The position numbers and the translations under genes were made by a program. 41,599 nucleotides of DNA from JBCDGH01 sp038751365 (GTDB lineage Bacteria > Patescibacteriota > JACMRA01), in contig JBCDGH010000007.1 in the NCBI GenBank assembly GCA_038751365.1, positions 1 to 41,599 of the forward strand, written 5' to 3'. Below, in pieces: positions 39,501-41,599 of this stretch; positions within the stretch are counted from its first letter, which is position 1, and the number at the start of each line of letters is the position of its first letter. Under the pieces are notes generated by a model. It ran no database searches, was not told the origin of the DNA, and saw only the letters and a program-made list of their open reading frames with translations.

Positions 39501-41083
39501 CAATTAGAAGTTCTTTGATCTTCTAGGCTGGCCCACGTGTTGCCAATTCCATCTTTACCACCAGTTCCGTATTCGATTTGAAAGTTGAATGTTGGTGGTA
39601 AATATAAACTAGTGTTGAAAGTTTTTATATATAATGCAGTATATCCATCTGGTGAAATAAATCTTTGGTTTTGGCCTCCACCTGTATTATTACCAAATAA
39701 TCCTGTATGAAGTACGGAGCCTATATTGTCGATATTATCACATATATAATTATTATTTAGATCGATTGTACTTCTAGTTTGCAGGCTTACATTTGATATT
39801 ACTGATTGATTAGGTAATACTACATGTTCTCTTGTAGTACTGGTAAAATTGTTTGTATTGGCGTTAGGCTCATACCATTTTTCGTATTCGATCACTCCCG
39901 TTGACGAAACTCTTGGAAGATAAAAGTTATCATTATTATCTGATGTATCCTCAATACCTGCCCCATAATTAGATGCTCCAGAAATAGAATTTGGGTCAAA
40001 GTTTTTAATCTCATTTATTATCATTTCTCCAGGTGATGATGTTACATTTGAGTGTGGAACAAATAACTGGGGTACAAGCTCCACTTCACTTAGTCTACTA
40101 GGTTCGACTATATTCATTTCAATGTTGATTTCGTCACCAGCTGATGCTTGTGTACAGGAAAAAGTAACAATTGAATTTGTACCACTGTTATAATGAGGGC
40201 ATGGATCTTTAGCAGTTTGATTTACAAAGTTAAAGCTGATTAATTCTACGTCTAAGGCTTTATTGACGTTGTTCTGAAAAAACTGATTTATGTTAAAATT
40301 GATAGTCTCAGAGATAGATAAAGATTCGATTCCAATCTTGTTGTTATCTTGAGCAAAAATGATTCTGGGGCGAACATAATAGCCGAGTTCACCGGAGTTG
40401 CTTCTAATAGTAGAAACTGAAAAGCTTCTATTTGGGTTATGCAAAATATTCCACTCTGGTCTTCCAGATGTAAAAAAATTAACTGTGTTAGAGTTGACTG
40501 CGGTAATTGTATTATCACTATTTGTGGATTCTACAACTGCTTGAAGATTAATGTCTGAGTAATTGGCGTTATCATTTGAGATATAACCCCAACCTTGTAT
40601 AGAAATATTAGAACCTGCTGTAACTTGTCCAACACTACAAATATAGTTTCCAGCACTGGAATTATCTATATAGTTAATACACTCAATACTCTTATTTTCT
40701 ATTTTTGAGAATATCGGCTGTCCAGCTAGTGGTTCGGTATTTGCTATTAGTAGGTTTGGTAAGCTGATAGTTAGTTGATCTGCATCAGCGTCATTCACAC
40801 TTACGTCGATTCTGAATTCGACTCTGTCGCCATTTCTAACGTAAACATCAGAATCACAATAATCATCACCTGGGCTTGGTATATCTCCACAGTTGCCAGA
40901 TTCAAATGATTTTACAAGCGATGAGCCAGTTTTTTCGATAAATAAGTTAGCTCCAATTGTAGGTGCAGCTTCTATATTTATAGTGTTAAGGAGAATTGTT
41001 AAGAGAAAAATTAAAGTTGTTGAGATACTTATTATTTTACCCAAAAGCGATAAATTTGATATGTATGATTTACTGACAGACAT
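36536..41083 (-). CDS. Giant surface protein with SdrD B-like repeats, DUF11 domain and RSGG tail
   Basis: 1515 residues from ATG 41083. Signal or anchor helix at about 13-36. A long beta-rich Asn/Ser/Thr part follows (to about 760), then a DUF11-like domain (NESINYNITYTNYA, DILPYSGD). Three SdrD B-like repeats start at about residue 973 (SISGKLWMDANGNEVID, SISGYVYEDMNLNSTFD, SISGKNYAEEDQDGIDE). A second DUF11-like domain lies at about 1330-1430 (NPTPNVGNTIEITVSVEN, GILPEGLRFV). An acidic spacer leads to ETIRSGG (RSGG at 36646-36635), a membrane helix (IIYISIIVIIICLYPI) and a basic end. Paralogue of the protein at 1-4413. Adhesion or cell-surface layer role is inferred. Confidence 0.9.
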   Translation of the reverse strand: MSVSKSYISNLSLLGKIISISTTLIFLLTILLNTINIEAAPTIGANLFIEKTGSSLVKSFESGNCGDIPSPGDDYCDSDVYVRNGDRVEFRIDVSVNDADADQLTISLPNLLIANTEPLAGQPIFSKIENKSIECINYIDNSSAGNYICSVGQVTAGSNISIQGWGYISNDNANYSDINLQAVVESTNSDNTITAVNSNTVNFFTSGRPEWNILHNPNRSFSVSTIRSNSGELGYYVRPRIIFAQDNNKIGIESLSISETINFNINQFFQNNVNKALDVELISFNFVNQTAKDPCPHYNSGTNSIVTFSCTQASAGDEINIEMNIVEPSRLSEVELVPQLFVPHSNVTSSPGEMIINEIKNFDPNSISGASNYGAGIEDTSDNNDNFYLPRVSSTGVIEYEKWYEPNANTNNFTSTTREHVVLPNQSVISNVSLQTRSTIDLNNNYICDNIDNIGSVLHTGLFGNNTGGGQNQRFISPDGYTALYIKTFNTSLYLPPTFNFQIEYGTGGKDGIGNTWASLEDQRTSNCSDSQSPVWYDNVSDVPGGVENITKVRAVIPKISTIADTQGQYVNYILQTGLKTKSVISGQIHNFGLVDSDNISGNFITARDPLIFTSYTSWGLYDRLNVVDAIPYNTISTSTPTLLNQNPITMKNEFYLSAIDSGSDKIQIVNSLPQFINYVPGSATYNGISLEPIYIDTQPGGSSIITWQIDSLEYSTGNTPSLNEIEFQLVASSFAPNISQTTLYSRLNTLKDPAPIDNFYIDCRIVSSCSNDQLAVQNLTNNRFEVRKTNDKPEVLENESINYNITYTNYADNQVSFIDIIDILPYSGDDNGSQFSGSSTLDNIVLNDNSTQSLLYTKDTPSDISNDPCDPKNIDLGMTSNSCNSNITGTGNTLWCSSLSGNTCPSSLNEVTAVRVLDTNLASNNSRSFDITLDIQNNDVNSVYYNQASARVDTNSLLVLSESSGSIYPRGSISGKLWMDANGNEVIDPGETLVSNTRVKILDQSDNLIDEADTDFQGSYSFNNLLSGTYKIVSESTLTESYDTDGINTPNESIVTIDITDANSRDVNSVSFGYQQSYSISGYVYEDMNLNSTFDSGETGDTNWTVSLLDENDNILDTVNLANDYSYTFNNLALGSYKVVFNEYLDYQLEDHDSEKDYATTLVLDDTTSDYSNVNFGTARFNSISGKNYAEEDQDGIDEGDQTPIPNVTINLTGNDLSGNSVSRMTTSDNNGDFEFNSLEGGSYTVTQQQPIGYNDGNDYIDDGSTKLFPEFSSIQFDDSWKTLNTILIENNQFSSIIFTTSGEANNSLQFTETESNNTTGVPNIVTTVDVSNPTPNVGNTIEITVSVENENGAVDLTELVMSGILPEGLRFVSFNIEGVTGTYDEINDIWTITSTLPANQQPGDSTYTIGRIIINALVVSNLDQTVEPIISAYNGNLNTDQPQPQPATLDPIMANEENELTSEEANVSEEGIVIETIRSGGRKTPIIYISIIVIIICLYPIRCTSKKNNNSKK

Positions 41084-41213
41084 GTTTTATATTTGTACTT
41101 TTTGTTATTCGCACGCCAGTGTATCATCAAAATTTAATATCTGCAAGTAGTTTTCGAATTTCCCTATTTACATCTAATCCATCTCTCATTCTTAGACTCA
41201 AATCTTGCTGACT

Positions 41214-41239
41214 AAACAAAGCTCATACTAAATATGAGC
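41214..41239 (-). terminator. Intrinsic terminator after the 41321-41599 gene
   Basis: On the minus strand GCTCATA (41239-41233) pairs with TATGAGC (41227-41221) around TTTAG and is followed by TTTGTTT. The rest of 41084-41320 shows nothing further that I can support. Confidence 0.75.
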
Positions 41240-41320
41240 GAGCTTAGCAGATTAGACGATAAAAGTGAGTTTTTATACAATCGAAAAAATAGTCACATTT
41301 TATCTTATTGGTATAAGAAG

Positions 41321-41599
41321 TTAACTAAGTTTTAGCTTGTTTGATTTACGATTCTTGTAAATTAGGTAAGCTGATCCTGCAACAAATATTACGGCAGATA
41401 CGCTAGTCAAAGCTATACCTCCTGATCTTACTGTGGTGTTCACAACTGGTACAAATAGTTCCCTATAATCTGCTATTCCATCACTGTCAGTATCTACTGG
41501 TATACAATCAGTTAAGTTAGTACAGCTAGAACCTTTTTCATCAGCGTCTAATAAATTATCATTATCAGAATCTAAATCTCTATAATCTGGAGTACCATC
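41321..41599 (-). CDS. C-terminal end of a surface protein with calcium-binding repeats and RSGG tail (partial)
   Basis: 92 residues visible, open at the window edge. DLDSDNDNLLDADEKG and DTDSDGIADYREL are thrombospondin type 3-like calcium-binding loops. VNTTVRSGG (RSGG at 41428-41417) is followed by a hydrophobic helix (IALTSVSAVIFVAGSAYLIY) and a short basic tail (KNRKSNKLKLS). The N-terminus, presumably with a signal peptide, lies outside the window. A terminator follows at 41239-41214. Confidence 0.85.
   Translation of the reverse strand, partial: DGTPDYRDLDSDNDNLLDADEKGSSCTNLTDCIPVDTDSDGIADYRELFVPVVNTTVRSGGIALTSVSAVIFVAGSAYLIYKNRKSNKLKLS

Noticed and set aside
1..41599. UGA recoded as glycine (SR1/Gracilibacteria code)
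   Set aside because: TGA ends several clear genes (4755, Smr-like, DUF4256) at natural C-termini, and full-length families read without it.

Overview
The window reads as chromosome of a low-GC, reduced-genome bacterium, most likely a member of the Candidate Phyla Radiation (Patescibacteria). The reasons are the very large SdrD-B-like surface proteins, a threonyl-tRNA synthetase without a TGS domain, many short proteins of unknown function, and mostly leaderless or near-leaderless genes. TGA is used as a normal stop (for example at 5136-5138 and 16861-16863), so the UGA=Gly code of SR1/Gracilibacteria is excluded. The phylum is inferred, not proven.

Layout. 1-4413: C-terminally cut giant surface protein, minus strand. 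4414-10274: five small single-gene units (4755, 7698, 8344, 9151, 9728). Each has its own consensus promoter and intrinsic terminator, and four have a visible Shine-Dalgarno; a large coiled-coil protein (5232-7523) sits among them. Their coding sequences are packed with local hairpins. 10329-11973: minus-strand group of an unknown protein, DUF4256 and a TraC-like protein. 12061-18120: calcium-binding membrane protein, methyltransferase, Nudix hydrolase, ThrRS, Smr-like protein, a small membrane protein and a VapBC-type pair. 18150-21778: DNA photolyase, then an L,D-transpeptidase domain separated by one in-frame stop from a secreted Asn/Gln-rich protein. 22039-26856: TfoX C-terminal-like protein, coiled-coil protein, metallophosphoesterase, DUF2200 and an unknown protein. 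26933-33930: P-type cation ATPase, M20 peptidase, unknown coiled-coil protein, aspartoacylase-like deacylase, and a DUF2256 zinc protein of only 59 residues. 33971-41599: unknown protein, tRNA-Gln, a secreted Pro/Ser/Thr-rich protein, tRNA-Val, a YfcG-like glutathione transferase, a second giant surface protein and the end of a third surface protein.

Themes. (1) Three cell-surface proteins end in the same tripartite tail, T-[VI]-R-S-G-G, then a transmembrane helix, then a basic tail, encoded by different codons; this looks like a sorting signal. (2) The hairpin-saturated cassettes at 4.7-10.2 kb are unlike the rest of the window. (3) Promoters outside the cassettes follow TTGACA-N17-TANNNT, often with TGC just before the -10, and commonly lie 5-12 bases from the start codon, which implies leaderless mRNAs. 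These promoters were used to correct several start codons.

No CRISPR array, insertion sequence, integrase or rRNA gene was seen.
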